From Phenylobacterium sp. NIBR 498073 (GTDB lineage Bacteria > Pseudomonadota > Alphaproteobacteria > Caulobacterales > Caulobacteraceae): a DNA stretch of 64,000 bases. Below, in pieces: positions 44,840 to 53,044 of the stretch. The translations under genes and the position numbers were made by a program. Within the stretch, counting starts at the first letter, position 1. Each line of letters starts with the position of its first letter. Location: positions 744,001-808,000 of the forward strand of contig NZ_CP114599.1 in assembly GCF_027286305.1 (NCBI RefSeq). Reading direction: 5' to 3'. The notes under the pieces are model-generated. The model did no database searches. It worked only from the letters and a program-made list of their open reading frames with translations, and had not been told where the DNA came from.

Positions 44840-44935
44840 GCGGGCGGCCAGTACGACATGTGCCGGCTGCCCGACGGCAAGATCTGCGAGAAATGGACGC
44901 TCTATCGCGACAAGGTCTGTCAGCCGGGAACGTGA
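44840..44935 (+). pseudogene. Remnant of a DUF333 (putative hemolysin-like) gene
   Basis: 32 codons ending in TGA read GGQYDMCRLPDGKICEKWTL followed by YRDKVCQPG. This matches the C-terminal part of small cysteine-rich DUF333 proteins (GGxxGxCxLPDGxxCxEWxLxR). The N-terminal signal peptide and NPAS region are missing; upstream codons in this frame do not continue the family. It lies in the gap between convergently arranged minus-strand genes and overlaps the 3' end of the VOC gene by 16 bp. Confidence 0.5.
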
Positions 44936-45558
44936 TCGCGCGACGACAGGCGCACCCTGCCGCGCGGGGTGTCGAGTTCGGCGCTGATCTCGGCCGGGCC
45001 GGCCTCGACCTTCACCTCGACCTCCAGCCGTTCCAGTAGCGGACCGAGGCTCCAGGCTTCCGGGTGGCGCAGGGTGAGACCCGCCAGGCGGCAGCCCTGG
45101 TCGACGGCGTCCGACGGATGTGGGCTGTCGCCCCAGTCGATGAAGAACGGCGCCAGGGGGCCATAGGCGTGGCCGGCCGGGATCAGCAGCCGCCAGCGGA
45201 CCAGCCGTCCGGTCGGCAGTCGGCGGGACATCGGAATGATGCCGGCGTGCGGCAGGCCGGCCTTCTCCAGCTTCACCGCCACGCGGTCGAGCCGGTCGGT
45301 GGCGACGGCGAAGGTGTGCAAGGTCGGGGCCGCCAGCTTCGCCAGCTGTGCGGCCGGCCCGGGCTGAGGCGCCTGGGCAGGGTCAGGGGACAGGATCTCC
45401 AGATAGCTTCCCGGGCCGAGGCCGAGCACGGCGTTGCGGGCGCCGGCGCCTGGATGCGCGCCGCCCGGCGCAGCCCTGGCGCCCGTGCGTGTCTGCAGCT
45501 CGTCGATGGCGCGCTCGAGGTTCGGCGCGGCCCAGACCAGGTGGTCGATGCGCGCCAT
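44920..45558 (-). CDS. VOC-superfamily glyoxalase-like protein
   Basis: 212 residues. N-terminal MARIDHLVWAAPNLERAIDELQTRTG is the usual first beta-alpha unit of a vicinal-oxygen-chelate domain. LGLGPGSYLEILSPDP supplies a probable Glu ligand and LRHPEAWSLGPLLERLEVEV a second half. Length and the THLVWA-like start fit the Glyoxalase_3 subgroup (PF13468). No specific reaction can be assigned. The ATG overlaps the upstream gene's stop (ATGA), so the two are one operon. Confidence 0.8.
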   Translation of the reverse strand: MARIDHLVWAAPNLERAIDELQTRTGARAAPGGAHPGAGARNAVLGLGPGSYLEILSPDPAQAPQPGPAAQLAKLAAPTLHTFAVATDRLDRVAVKLEKAGLPHAGIIPMSRRLPTGRLVRWRLLIPAGHAYGPLAPFFIDWGDSPHPSDAVDQGCRLAGLTLRHPEAWSLGPLLERLEVEVKVEAGPAEISAELDTPRGRVRLSSRDHVPG

Positions 45559-46070
45559 CAGGACGCGCGCCGGCGGAAGGCGAGCACGTTGTCGGTTCCG
45601 TCATCCGCCGCCTCAGGCGGGCGGGCGGCCTCTATGGTCGGCAGCCGCAGCACGTAGCCGCTCATCGACAGCGCCTGGGCCACCAGACAGGCGGCGGCCG
45701 GGAACGGCGCGCGCGGCGCGTCGGCCAGCAGCCAGGCCAGGTGGGCGTCGAGCCGGGCATAATCTTCGGCCTGGGCGGCGGCGAACAGGGCCAGCACCGA
45801 CTGCTCGTCTCGGGTCAGGCGATAGGAGCCCGGCGCGGCCAGGGTGATCTTGCGCCGCCCGTTGAGCCCCAGCTCGCGCACGAACACCGACAGCGCGGTC
45901 AGCGCCTCCAGCCCCAGCGAGCCGCAGCTCTCCTCGAACTGGCGGCGGACCAGATGGCAGTCGCCGGCTCCGAAGGCCGCGGCGCGGAACGCCCAGAGCA
46001 GCATATGCTCGCCCTGGGACAGGTCGCAGAGGCGGGCGTGGTCGTCAGGCCGGTGAGCGTGCTGAGGCAT
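45558..46070 (-). CDS. Hypothetical protein, possibly iron-regulated
   Basis: 170 residues; ATG after AAGGAG, the long upstream extension is unsupported. Soluble, helical: HARLCDLSQGEHMLLWAFRA, HLVRRQFEESCGSLGLEALT, RKITLAAPGSYRLTRDEQSV. No signal peptide or domain I recognise. About 40-60 bp upstream is a Fur-like AT-rich sequence, which is the only hint to its regulation. It precedes the VOC gene with a 4-bp overlap. Confidence 0.6.
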   Translation of the reverse strand: MPQHAHRPDDHARLCDLSQGEHMLLWAFRAAAFGAGDCHLVRRQFEESCGSLGLEALTALSVFVRELGLNGRRKITLAAPGSYRLTRDEQSVLALFAAAQAEDYARLDAHLAWLLADAPRAPFPAAACLVAQALSMSGYVLRLPTIEAARPPEAADDGTDNVLAFRRRAS

Positions 46071-46105
46071 AGGGGGGCTCCTTGGACTGTCTCGACCGTA
46101 TTGTT

Positions 46106-46124
46106 CATGAGAATGACTCGCAAT
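46106..46124. promoter_or_regulatory. Fur-box-like sequence
   Basis: CATGAGAATGACTCGCAAT lies about 36 bp before the hypothetical gene at 45558-46070. The GAGAATGA...CAAT pattern resembles Fur sites found before iron-regulated genes. It is AT-richer than its surroundings. Match judged by eye. Confidence 0.35.
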
Positions 46125-46198
46125 ATTGATTTTGCGGTCCCGCCGATTTCGTCGCCTGCCCACGCTTGACGGCGCGGGCCGCGCGCCGCCCAATGGTT

Positions 46199-46212
46199 CA
46201 AACAAGCGTTTG
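46199..46212. promoter_or_regulatory. CAAAC-N4-GTTTG operator, PsrA/FadR-like
   Basis: CAAACAAGCGTTTG fits the published Pseudomonas PsrA motif G/CAAAC-N(2-4)-GTTTG/C, a TetR-family fatty-acid response element. It sits directly before the ribosome site of the nitronate monooxygenase-like gene, where binding would block transcription. Confidence 0.5.
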
Positions 46213-46224
46213 GGAGGCGCCGCC

Positions 46225-47160
46225 GTGATCAAGACCCGCATCACCGAGATGCTCGGGATCGAGTTCCCCATCGTCCAGGCGCCGATGGGTTGGATCGCCC
46301 GCAGCCAGCTGGCCTCGGCGGTCTCCAACGCCGGCGGGCTCGGAATCATCGAGACCTCGTCCGGCGAGCTCGACGCCGTCCGCGAGGAGATCCGCAAGAT
46401 GCGCGGTCTGACCGACAAGCCGTTCGGGGTGAATATCGCCCAGGCCTTCGTGCGCGACCCAGACATCGTCTCGTTCGTGGTCGACCAGGGCGTGAAGTTC
46501 GTCACGACCTCGGCCGGCGATCCCAACAAGTACTGCTCGGCGCTGAAAAAGGCGGGCCTGACCGTCTTTCACGTGGTGCCCTCGCTGGGCGCGGCGCTGA
46601 AGGCGATCGAGGCGGGGGTCGACGGGCTGGTGGTCGAGGGCGGCGAGGGCGGCGGCTTCAAGAACTCGCGCGACGTCTCGACCATGGTGCTGCTGCCGCT
46701 GGTCTGCTCGAAGGTCGGCGTGCCGGTGATCGCCGCCGGCGGGATCACCGACGGCCGCTCGATGGCCGCGGCCTTCGCGCTGGGGGCCGAGGGCGTGCAG
46801 ATGGGCACCCGTATGGTCTCGGCCGCCGAGAGCCCCGTGCACCAGAACTGGAAGGACGCCATCGTCGGCGCCAAGGAGACCGACACCGTCTTCCTCAACC
46901 GCTTCGGCCCGGGCCCGGCCCTGCGCGCGCTGCGCACCGAGAAGACCGGGACCTACGAACGCGAGGGCGGCGAGGGGGTGATGGGCGAGTTCGCCCGCGC
47001 CAAGGAGATGTACTTCGGCGGCGACCTCGAAAGCTCGATCCCGCTGACCGGCCAGGTCGCCGGCCGCATCGACGCGGTCAAGCCGGTCGCCCAGGTCATC
47101 GCCGAGACGGTCGCCGAGTTCGAGGAGACCGTGAAGACGATGGGGCGGCGCTGGGGCTAG
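46225..47160 (+). CDS. Nitronate monooxygenase / FMN-dependent oxidoreductase
   Basis: 311 residues, GTG start after TGGGAGGCG; an upstream ATG frame is not supported. TIM-barrel flavoprotein of the 2-nitropropane dioxygenase group: EFPIVQAPMGWIARSQLASA, VEGGEGGGFKN, PVIAAGGITDGRSMAAAFAL and GAEGVQMGTRM bind FMN phosphate. Relatives include nitronate monooxygenase and FabK-like enoyl-ACP reductases; many copies in lipid-degrading bacteria sit beside acyl-CoA genes. The PsrA-like operator before it favours a lipid role over nitroalkane oxidation. Confidence 0.83.
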   Translation: MIKTRITEMLGIEFPIVQAPMGWIARSQLASAVSNAGGLGIIETSSGELDAVREEIRKMRGLTDKPFGVNIAQAFVRDPDIVSFVVDQGVKFVTTSAGDPNKYCSALKKAGLTVFHVVPSLGAALKAIEAGVDGLVVEGGEGGGFKNSRDVSTMVLLPLVCSKVGVPVIAAGGITDGRSMAAAFALGAEGVQMGTRMVSAAESPVHQNWKDAIVGAKETDTVFLNRFGPGPALRALRTEKTGTYEREGGEGVMGEFARAKEMYFGGDLESSIPLTGQVAGRIDAVKPVAQVIAETVAEFEETVKTMGRRWG

Positions 47161-47540
47161 GCCGCCGCGCTCACCGGGCGAAAGCTCTCTTCATCGAACA
47201 GCGCGTCCCAGTCGGCCCAGCGGTCGGCGGCGTCGCGCAGGCGGGCGTCGTCGCGGACGGTGTGGACCTGGCCCTCGGTCTCGTCCCAGATCACCGTCAG
47301 GTCGGCCAGCCGGTGGGCGCCTTCGCCCAGCTTGCCCTCGAACTGCAGCTGCTCGATCATCCCGGCCGTGATGCGCAGCTTCAGGCGTCCGCCCGACTGG
47401 CGCACCGCCACGTCGGCGTGGGTGATCACCTGGTCGATCATCTCCGCGCTGGCCGGGACCAGGGGGCGACGGGCCTCGAACAGGAACAGCGGGTCGGCGT
47501 AGGAACGGCGGAACGGGGTCACTCGGGCGGCGGCGGGCAT
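47157..47540 (-). CDS. Hypothetical protein, divergent from a WYL regulator
   Basis: 127 residues; the much longer open frame above it is antisense to the WYL gene. The ATG at 47540 follows AAAGGACCTTCCG. The protein is short-stranded and basic at the start (PAAARVTPFRRSYADPLFLF) and ends in acidic, Trp-containing helices (RLRDAADRWADWDALFDEES). Unknown family. Sharing an 84-bp divergent promoter with the WYL regulator makes it the likely regulated target. Confidence 0.6.
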   Translation of the reverse strand: MPAAARVTPFRRSYADPLFLFEARRPLVPASAEMIDQVITHADVAVRQSGGRLKLRITAGMIEQLQFEGKLGEGAHRLADLTVIWDETEGQVHTVRDDARLRDAADRWADWDALFDEESFRPVSAAA

Positions 47541-47624
47541 CGGAAGGTCCTTTCCTCTCGGCAGGTTCTTGTTAAAGTGCCGATGCGTCAGAATCGGACG
47601 TATCGTTGTTCCGGAAAAGTTCTC

Positions 47625-48614
47625 ATGCGTCACGAGAAGGCCGCGCGCCTGCTGGATCTGGCCCGGATGCTGGCCTCGTCCGCTGAGGGGCTGACCCTCG
47701 ACGAGATGGCCGAGCGCCTCGGCGTCGGCCGCCGCACCGCCGAGCGCATGCGCGACGCGGTCCGCGAGGCCTTCCCGCAGATGGAGGAGGTCGAGGACCC
47801 GCCCACCCGCCGGTTCCGCATTCCCTCCGGTCTGGACGGCATCTTCCAGGCCCCGACCGCAGACGAATTCGCCGCCCTGCGCGCCGCGGCCGAGCAGTTC
47901 AAGGCCGCCGGCGCCAAGGCCCGCGCCGGCGCGCTGCTGTCGCTGGAACAGAAGGTGCTGTCGGCGATCCGCGCCGGCGCCCGGCGCAAGCTGGCCCCCG
48001 ACCTGGAGGCGCTGCTGGAGGCCGAGACCATGGCCGTCCACGCCGGCCCGCGCCCGTTCGAGGACGAGGAGGTGTTGGGCGCGGTGCGCGAGGCGATCAA
48101 GTCGCTGCGCCGTCTGCGGCTGCGCTACGAGGGCGGTTCCTCGCCGGGCCGGGTGCGCGAGATCACGCCCTTCGGCCTGCTGTTCGGCCGCTCCAACTAC
48201 CTGGTCGGCGGCGAGGGCGATTCCCCCGAACCGCGCACCTGGCGGCTGGACCGCATCCGCGACATCTCGGTCTCCGAGACCGTCGGCGCGCGGCCGGAAG
48301 GGTTCTCGCTGCAGGCGTTCATGAACCGCAGCTTCGGCATCTATCAGGACGAGGTCGAGGAGGTGGTGCTGCGCATCCTGCCGCACGGCGCCGACGAGGC
48401 GATGGGCTGGCGCTTTCACCCGACCCAGTCGATCGAGCCCCAGGACGGCGGCTCGGTGATCGTGCGCTTCACGGCCGGCGGCATGCGCGAGTTGGCCTGG
48501 CACCTGTTCACCTGGGGCGACAAGGTGGAAATCATCGCCCCGCAGCGGCTAAGGAGCGTCATGCGCGAGGAGCTGGCCGCGGCGGCCCGGGCTCACGGCA
48601 TGAAGGACACCTGA
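47625..48614 (+). CDS. YafY-type HTH/WYL-domain transcriptional regulator
   Basis: 329 residues. N-terminal winged helix ([40 protein letters not shown]), a central WYL domain ([48 protein letters not shown]) and the C-terminal WCX extension ([36 protein letters not shown]). WYL domains sense nucleotides or DNA-damage-related ligands. ATG 47625 chosen since the upstream frame is antisense to a gene. A weak symmetric site (CCGAT-N8-ATCGG) lies 28-45 bp upstream. The next gene starts 2 bp later. Confidence 0.88.
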   Translation: MRHEKAARLLDLARMLASSAEGLTLDEMAERLGVGRRTAERMRDAVREAFPQMEEVEDPPTRRFRIPSGLDGIFQAPTADEFAALRAAAEQFKAAGAKARAGALLSLEQKVLSAIRAGARRKLAPDLEALLEAETMAVHAGPRPFEDEEVLGAVREAIKSLRRLRLRYEGGSSPGRVREITPFGLLFGRSNYLVGGEGDSPEPRTWRLDRIRDISVSETVGARPEGFSLQAFMNRSFGIYQDEVEEVVLRILPHGADEAMGWRFHPTQSIEPQDGGSVIVRFTAGGMRELAWHLFTWGDKVEIIAPQRLRSVMREELAAAARAHGMKDT

Positions 48615-48616
48615 CG

Positions 48617-49114
48617 ATGAGCGCCACCGACGGCTTCGTGCTGAACCAGACCATGCTGCGGATCAAGGACCCGGCCAAGACCGTGCCGTTCTACCGCGAT
48701 GTCCTCGGCATGACCCTGCTGGACCGCTACGACTTCGAGGCCGGCAAGTTCTCGCTCTACTTCATGGGCTATCCGGGCGGCGAGATCCCCAGCGACCCGG
48801 CGGAGCGCGTGAAGTGGGTGTTCGAACAGCCGGCGCTGCTGGAGTTCACCCACAACTGGGGCACCGAGGACGACGCCGACTTCGCCTATCACAACGGCAA
48901 CAGCGAGCCGCGCGGCTTCGGCCATATCGGCATCTCGGCGCCCGACGTCGACGCCGCCTGCGCCCGCTTCGAGGAGCTCGGCGCCGAGTTCGTCAAGCGC
49001 CCGAACGACGGCGCCATGAAGGGCATCGCCTTCATCAAGGACCCCGACGGCTATTGGATCGAGATCTTCTCTGGCGCCGACCTCAAGCGCCTGATCACTG
49101 CGGTCCGGGGGTAG
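48617..49114 (+). CDS. gloA: Lactoylglutathione lyase (glyoxalase I)
   Basis: 165 residues of the longer, eukaryote-like GlxI form. Metal ligands are Q11 (LNQTML), the Glu in [11 protein letters not shown], the His in [11 protein letters not shown] and the Glu in YWIEIFSG. Also characteristic are [19 protein letters not shown] and [12 protein letters not shown]. Gln rather than His as first ligand suggests Zn dependence. It converts the methylglyoxal-glutathione hemithioacetal to S-lactoylglutathione. It sits 2 bp after the WYL regulator, so it is probably in its operon. Confidence 0.93.
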   Translation: MSATDGFVLNQTMLRIKDPAKTVPFYRDVLGMTLLDRYDFEAGKFSLYFMGYPGGEIPSDPAERVKWVFEQPALLEFTHNWGTEDDADFAYHNGNSEPRGFGHIGISAPDVDAACARFEELGAEFVKRPNDGAMKGIAFIKDPDGYWIEIFSGADLKRLITAVRG

Positions 49115-49123
49115 GCGGAGTAA

Positions 49124-49201
49124 GACGGAGGGGGCCTGCTGACTCAGCAATCCCCCTCAGCCAGCCTTCGGCTGACAGCTCCCCCAGCGGAGGAGCAATT
49201 G
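49124..49201 (+). repeat. GC-rich palindromic repeat, copy A
   Basis: Begins GACGGAGGGGGCCTGCT and ends GCGGAGGAGCAATTG, with an internal hairpin (AGCCAGCCTTCGGCTG). It matches the inverted copy at 51028-51105 over nearly its whole length, with scattered changes. The two copies flank the glycosidase gene in opposite orientation. Confidence 0.7.
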
Positions 49202-49275
49202 ATCGCGCCAACCCAAGCTCGCCCTTCCGCGTTCCTTCTATCGGCCTACACCACGGCCAACCGCGGGAGCCGTTC

Positions 49276-51027
49276 ATGCCCATGCCCGTCCTCACCCCAC
49301 GCGCCGACGGCCTGGTCGAGAGCACGACGCCGGTCCTGCTGCCGGTCATGGCCCCGCGCCTGCAGGGCGAGCTGTCGGCGGCGGGGTTCGGCGACCTGGC
49401 GCTGTGGGGCGAGGGGGATCTCGGCCGCATCCGCTTCACGCCGCTCGCCGGCCCCTATGTCCATGGACCCAACCTGCTGACCGCGCCGGGCGGCGGGATC
49501 TTCGTGGCTCAGGAAGCGCCGGTGATGGTGATCTGCGGCGTCGCCTATCGCGGCTTCACCCCGGCGCGGCGCTGCGCCTCCTGGGACCGCATCCACCATC
49601 CGAAGGCCGGAGTGCGCCGCGAGAAGACCCGCCGCCGCGTCGACCTGCCCTGGGCCAACGTGCTGATCGAACAGCGCGGCGCGGACCTGGTGATCGCCGC
49701 GGGGACTGACATCGCCGAGGCCGAGCGCGCGCTGCACTTCTCGGTCGACACCATCCTGGCCGAGGCCCGCGCCTACGCCGCCCACTGCGACCGATTGCCA
49801 GAGGCAGACCCGATGCTGCGCAGCATGGTGATGCAGGGGACTCATGCGGCGCTCTCCAGCGTGCGCCGCGACGAGCGCGGCCGCTTCGACGGTCTGGCCG
49901 CCGGCCTGCACTATTCCGCCCCGGCCCGCACGTATTACCGCGACGGCTACTGGACGCTGCAGCTGCTGCTGGAAGCAGCGCCGGCCATGGTCCACGAGGA
50001 GATCGAGATGCTGGCCTCCGGCGTGCAGCCGGACGGCGAGGCGCCCAGCGGCGTCATCGTCTCGGGGCCGGAACAGGCCAAGGCCTGGGAGGAGCTGCGC
50101 ACCACGGTGTTCGGGCTCGACTGGATCCACACCCGCTCGAACGACTGGTGGAGCGACCACTTCGACTCGCCGCTGTTCTTCGTGCTGGCGATCGGCGACT
50201 ACGAGCGAAGCACCGGCGACGACGAGCCGGCCGAGCGCCACTGGCCGCTGATCAAGGCGATCTTCGAGCGCTATCGCGGCTTCTCCGAACAGGGGCTGCC
50301 GGTGAAGCCGCGGCACGACCGCGACTGGGCCGACAACGTCTATCGGGGCGGCTTCGTCGCCTATGACCTCGGCCTCTGGGTCGGGACGCTGGACGTGATC
50401 GCGCGGCTGGGCCACCGGATCGATCCGCAGCTATCAGGTCAGGCGCGCGGGCTGGCCGAACAGACCCGCCAGGCCGTCGACGCGGCGCTGTGGGGCCCCG
50501 CCGGCTGGTACGCCGACTATCACGCCCCGCCCGGCCTGGAGGACGTCGAGCCGACCCTGGAGCATCACCTCACGCTCGACAGCCTGACCCTGCTGCGCCA
50601 CGACGCGGTCCCGCCGGACCGGGCCCTGCAGGTGCTGGAGGCGGTGCGCGCCAAGCTCGAGAGCCGCCACAACGACGTGCAGCCCTACGGCGACTGGGGC
50701 GTGATGTGCTGCTTCCCGCCGTACCGGCACAAGGCCGACACCCGCTCGAAGTCGGCCTTCGCCTACCGCTATCACAACGGCTCGGATTGGCCCTGGCTGT
50801 CGGGCCTCTACGCCGAGGAGCGCCTGCGCCGCGGCCTGCCGGGCTGGCGCTATCCGATGCTGCGCTGGTGGGAGAGTTGCCTGGACCAGGGCTGGATGGG
50901 AGCGGTCGAGTACTTCGCCCCGCCCTGGGGCCGCGGCTCGCTGCTGCAAGGCTGGTCGGCCATGCCGGCGGCCGCCGCGCTCAAATACAAGGACATCGTG
51001 CTGAAGGGCGACGGGGACACCGTCTAG
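49276..51027 (+). CDS. Six-hairpin (alpha/alpha)6 glycosidase-like protein
   Basis: 583 residues, no signal peptide. N-terminal beta-rich domain, then an (alpha/alpha)6 barrel: TYYRDGYWTLQLLLEAAPAM, DWIHTRSNDWWSDHFDSPLF, KPRHDRDWADNVYRGGFVAY and SAFAYRYHNGSDWPWLSGLY. Paired acidic residues in YYRDGYW, DRDWAD and NGSDWPWL resemble the catalytic region of GH15/GH63/trehalase-like enzymes and amylo-1,6-glucosidases. The family cannot be fixed by eye. A cytosolic role in glycogen, trehalose or glycoside turnover is plausible. It is a single gene bracketed by repeat copies. Confidence 0.65.
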   Translation: MPMPVLTPRADGLVESTTPVLLPVMAPRLQGELSAAGFGDLALWGEGDLGRIRFTPLAGPYVHGPNLLTAPGGGIFVAQEAPVMVICGVAYRGFTPARRCASWDRIHHPKAGVRREKTRRRVDLPWANVLIEQRGADLVIAAGTDIAEAERALHFSVDTILAEARAYAAHCDRLPEADPMLRSMVMQGTHAALSSVRRDERGRFDGLAAGLHYSAPARTYYRDGYWTLQLLLEAAPAMVHEEIEMLASGVQPDGEAPSGVIVSGPEQAKAWEELRTTVFGLDWIHTRSNDWWSDHFDSPLFFVLAIGDYERSTGDDEPAERHWPLIKAIFERYRGFSEQGLPVKPRHDRDWADNVYRGGFVAYDLGLWVGTLDVIARLGHRIDPQLSGQARGLAEQTRQAVDAALWGPAGWYADYHAPPGLEDVEPTLEHHLTLDSLTLLRHDAVPPDRALQVLEAVRAKLESRHNDVQPYGDWGVMCCFPPYRHKADTRSKSAFAYRYHNGSDWPWLSGLYAEERLRRGLPGWRYPMLRWWESCLDQGWMGAVEYFAPPWGRGSLLQGWSAMPAAAALKYKDIVLKGDGDTV

Positions 51028-51105
51028 TTGCTCCCCCTATCGGGGAGCTGTGGGCCGAATGGCCGACTGAGGGGGACTTTGACTTGCGAGCAGGCCCCCT
51101 CCGTC
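51028..51105 (-). repeat. GC-rich palindromic repeat, copy B
   Basis: Inverted copy of the element at 49124-49201: its complement starts GACGGAGGGGGCCTGCTCGC and ends AGGGGAGCAACT. Internal hairpin CGGCCATTCGGCC. It begins one base after the glycosidase stop codon, so it may form its 3' end. Confidence 0.7.
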
Positions 51106-51150
51106 TCGATGCTAAGCATCGATCCACCTCCCCCAGGAGGGGAGGAATTG
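51106..51150. repeat. Palindromes adjoining repeat copy B
   Basis: TCGATGCTAAGCATCGA (8-bp arms around one base) is followed by a CCTCCCCC/GGGGAGG hairpin ending in GGAATTG. The end resembles the CAATTGCTCC border of the repeat family. Located between convergent genes; may terminate transcription on both strands. Confidence 0.5.
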
Positions 51151-51156
51151 AAAGCC

Positions 51157-51981
51157 CTACCGGTCCACCGCCAGCGCGAAGTACTCGCGGTCGAACAGCC
51201 GATAGTACAGCCAGTGCGGCGCACGGTCGGCATAGGGCTGGACGTCGGCGATCACCTTGGCCTGCGAGGCGTGGACGTCCAGCAGCAGCCGCTTGCGCTT
51301 CGACTGGGCGACGATGTTGACCGCAACGGTCGGGACCGGCAGTCCGTCCTCGCGCGCCGCCGGGTAGTTGTCGCGGAACGCGCTCACCAGCTTCAGCGCC
51401 AGGGCGATCATCGGCTGCGGCAGGGTCGCCTGGTAGAGCTGGCGCACGGACGGGGCGCCGGCCTCGACCACCTCGCGCACCCAGCGCCCGGCCTGGACAT
51501 GGTCGGGGTGGCCGTAGAACCCGACCTTCTCGTCGAAGGCGACGACCACGCTCGGCTCGAACCGCGCGATCAGCCCGGCGATGGCGGCGCGGGCGGCGAC
51601 ATGGTCGCTGGCGGCCAGGCCGCCGTCCGGGAAATCCAGCACCTCGACATGCGCCGCGCCCAGATGCTCGCCGGCCGCCTGCGCCTCGGCCCGCCGCACC
51701 CGGGCCAGCGCCTCGCGGGTATGGCCGGTGTCCTTGGCCGCCTCGCCGGCGGTCAGGTAGACCAGGGTCAGCTCCGCGCCGGCCTGCGCCATGGCGGCCA
51801 AGGCGCCGGCGCTGGTGATCTCGTCGTCGGGGTGGGCCCAGATCGCCATCACGCGCCGGGGCGCGCCGGCCGGGAACAGGTCGCGGGCGATCGGCACCGC
51901 GTCGTCGTTGAACTGCTTGCGGGCCAGCCAGAAGCTCAACCCGCCCTTCGCCGCCGCCAGAGCCGGCAGCAGCCAGATCAC
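51157..51981 (-). CDS. PIG-L family deacetylase
   Basis: 274 residues from a GTG overlapping the upstream stop (GTGA); a GTG ten codons earlier would run into the preceding gene. Zinc site: MAIWAHPDDEITSAGALAAM and FYGHPDHVQAGRWV, with Asp and His ligands. N-terminal hydrophobic stretch (VIWLLPALAAAKGGLSFWLA) suggests membrane anchoring or export. PIG-L/LmbE proteins deacetylate N-acetylglucosaminyl lipids or thiol precursors. No bacillithiol or mycothiol genes are here. Co-transcribed with the serine hydrolase. Confidence 0.83.
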   Translation of the reverse strand: MIWLLPALAAAKGGLSFWLARKQFNDDAVPIARDLFPAGAPRRVMAIWAHPDDEITSAGALAAMAQAGAELTLVYLTAGEAAKDTGHTREALARVRRAEAQAAGEHLGAAHVEVLDFPDGGLAASDHVAARAAIAGLIARFEPSVVVAFDEKVGFYGHPDHVQAGRWVREVVEAGAPSVRQLYQATLPQPMIALALKLVSAFRDNYPAAREDGLPVPTVAVNIVAQSKRKRLLLDVHASQAKVIADVQPYADRAPHWLYYRLFDREYFALAVDR

Positions 51982-53036
51982 CGGAAGCAGTCCACCGCCT
52001 GCCCGACCCACGCCTTCAGCGCGTCCTTCTTGTCCAGCGGCGTCGCCCCGTGCCGCACCAGGATCAGGTCGAGATCGGGGACCAGCACCGTGTACTGGCC
52101 GTCATAGCCGTTGGCCGAGAACGAGCCGGGGCCGGCGATGTCCAGCCACCAGTGGGCGCCATAGCGGCCCTCGGTCACCCCTTCCTGCTGGAAGGTCGGG
52201 GTACGGGCGTAGTCGACCCAGCCCTCGGGCAGCAGGCGTTCGCCATCCCACATCCCGCCGCGCAGATAGAGCAGGCCGAAGCGGGCGAAGTCGCGGGCGC
52301 TGGCGTAGCAGTAGGACGAGCCGATGAAGGTGCCGGCCTTGTCGAACTTCGGGATCGGGCTGGTCATGCCCAGCGGCCCGAACAGCCGCGCCCACATATA
52401 GGGCTTCAGGTCGCCGCCGGCTGCCTGGCCCGCGATCCGCGCGACGATGTTGCTGGTCCCGCTGGCATAGGACCAGAAGCTGTCAGGCGCGTGCTCCAGC
52501 GGCTGGCTGGCCGCGTAGTGGGCGACATCCTCCTTGCCCGACTGGAACAGCATCTCGATCACGTCCGAGACGTGTCCGGGCACGTAGTCCTCGACGAACT
52601 TCAGGCCGCTCGACATGCGCAGCAGCTGGTCCAGCGTGATGGCTGCGCGCGGATCCTCGCCCTGCCATTCGGGGACTCCAGCCCGGGCGTGGATGTCCAG
52701 CTTGCCGTCCAACACCAGCATGCCGACCAGGGCCTGGGTGATGCTCTTGGCCTTCGACCAGGACGGATAGGTCGCGTCCGGCCCGAAGCCCTCGCCGTAG
52801 CGCTCGAAGATCAGCCGGCCGCCCTGGACGATGGCCAGGGCGTGGGTCGCCCCGACGCCGTCGCCCTCGAACGCCTGCGCCAGCAGGGCGTCGAACCGCT
52901 CGCGCTGCAGGTTGGCGGGCAAGGCGCCTTCGGGCCAGGCCTCCGTCGGCCAGGGAACGTCGGCGGGCTGGGCGGGCAGGGGCGCGAGGGTCATGGCGCG
53001 AGACTGGCCGGAACCGGCGGCCTTGTCATCCGTCAT
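51978..53036 (-). CDS. Serine hydrolase, beta-lactamase class C-like
   Basis: 352 residues. Nucleophile motif SKAK in YPSWSKAKSITQALVGML (SxxK), followed by LDQLLRMSSGLKF. The tyrosine region is FWSYASGTSNIVARIAG. The third box (KTG in beta-lactamases) reads DLILVRHGAT, i.e. HGA, as in esterase/peptidase members. No signal peptide from the chosen ATG; an internal ATG at 52994 is an alternative. EstB-type esterases and D-aminopeptidases share this fold. It probably is not an antibiotic-resistance beta-lactamase. Confidence 0.8.
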   Translation of the reverse strand: MTDDKAAGSGQSRAMTLAPLPAQPADVPWPTEAWPEGALPANLQRERFDALLAQAFEGDGVGATHALAIVQGGRLIFERYGEGFGPDATYPSWSKAKSITQALVGMLVLDGKLDIHARAGVPEWQGEDPRAAITLDQLLRMSSGLKFVEDYVPGHVSDVIEMLFQSGKEDVAHYAASQPLEHAPDSFWSYASGTSNIVARIAGQAAGGDLKPYMWARLFGPLGMTSPIPKFDKAGTFIGSSYCYASARDFARFGLLYLRGGMWDGERLLPEGWVDYARTPTFQQEGVTEGRYGAHWWLDIAGPGSFSANGYDGQYTVLVPDLDLILVRHGATPLDKKDALKAWVGQAVDCFR

Positions 53037-53044
53037 GCGCGGTC

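Noticed and set aside
51978..53036. Antibiotic-resistance beta-lactamase
   Set aside because: The KTG box reads HGA and no export signal is present; esterase/peptidase-type hydrolase fits better.
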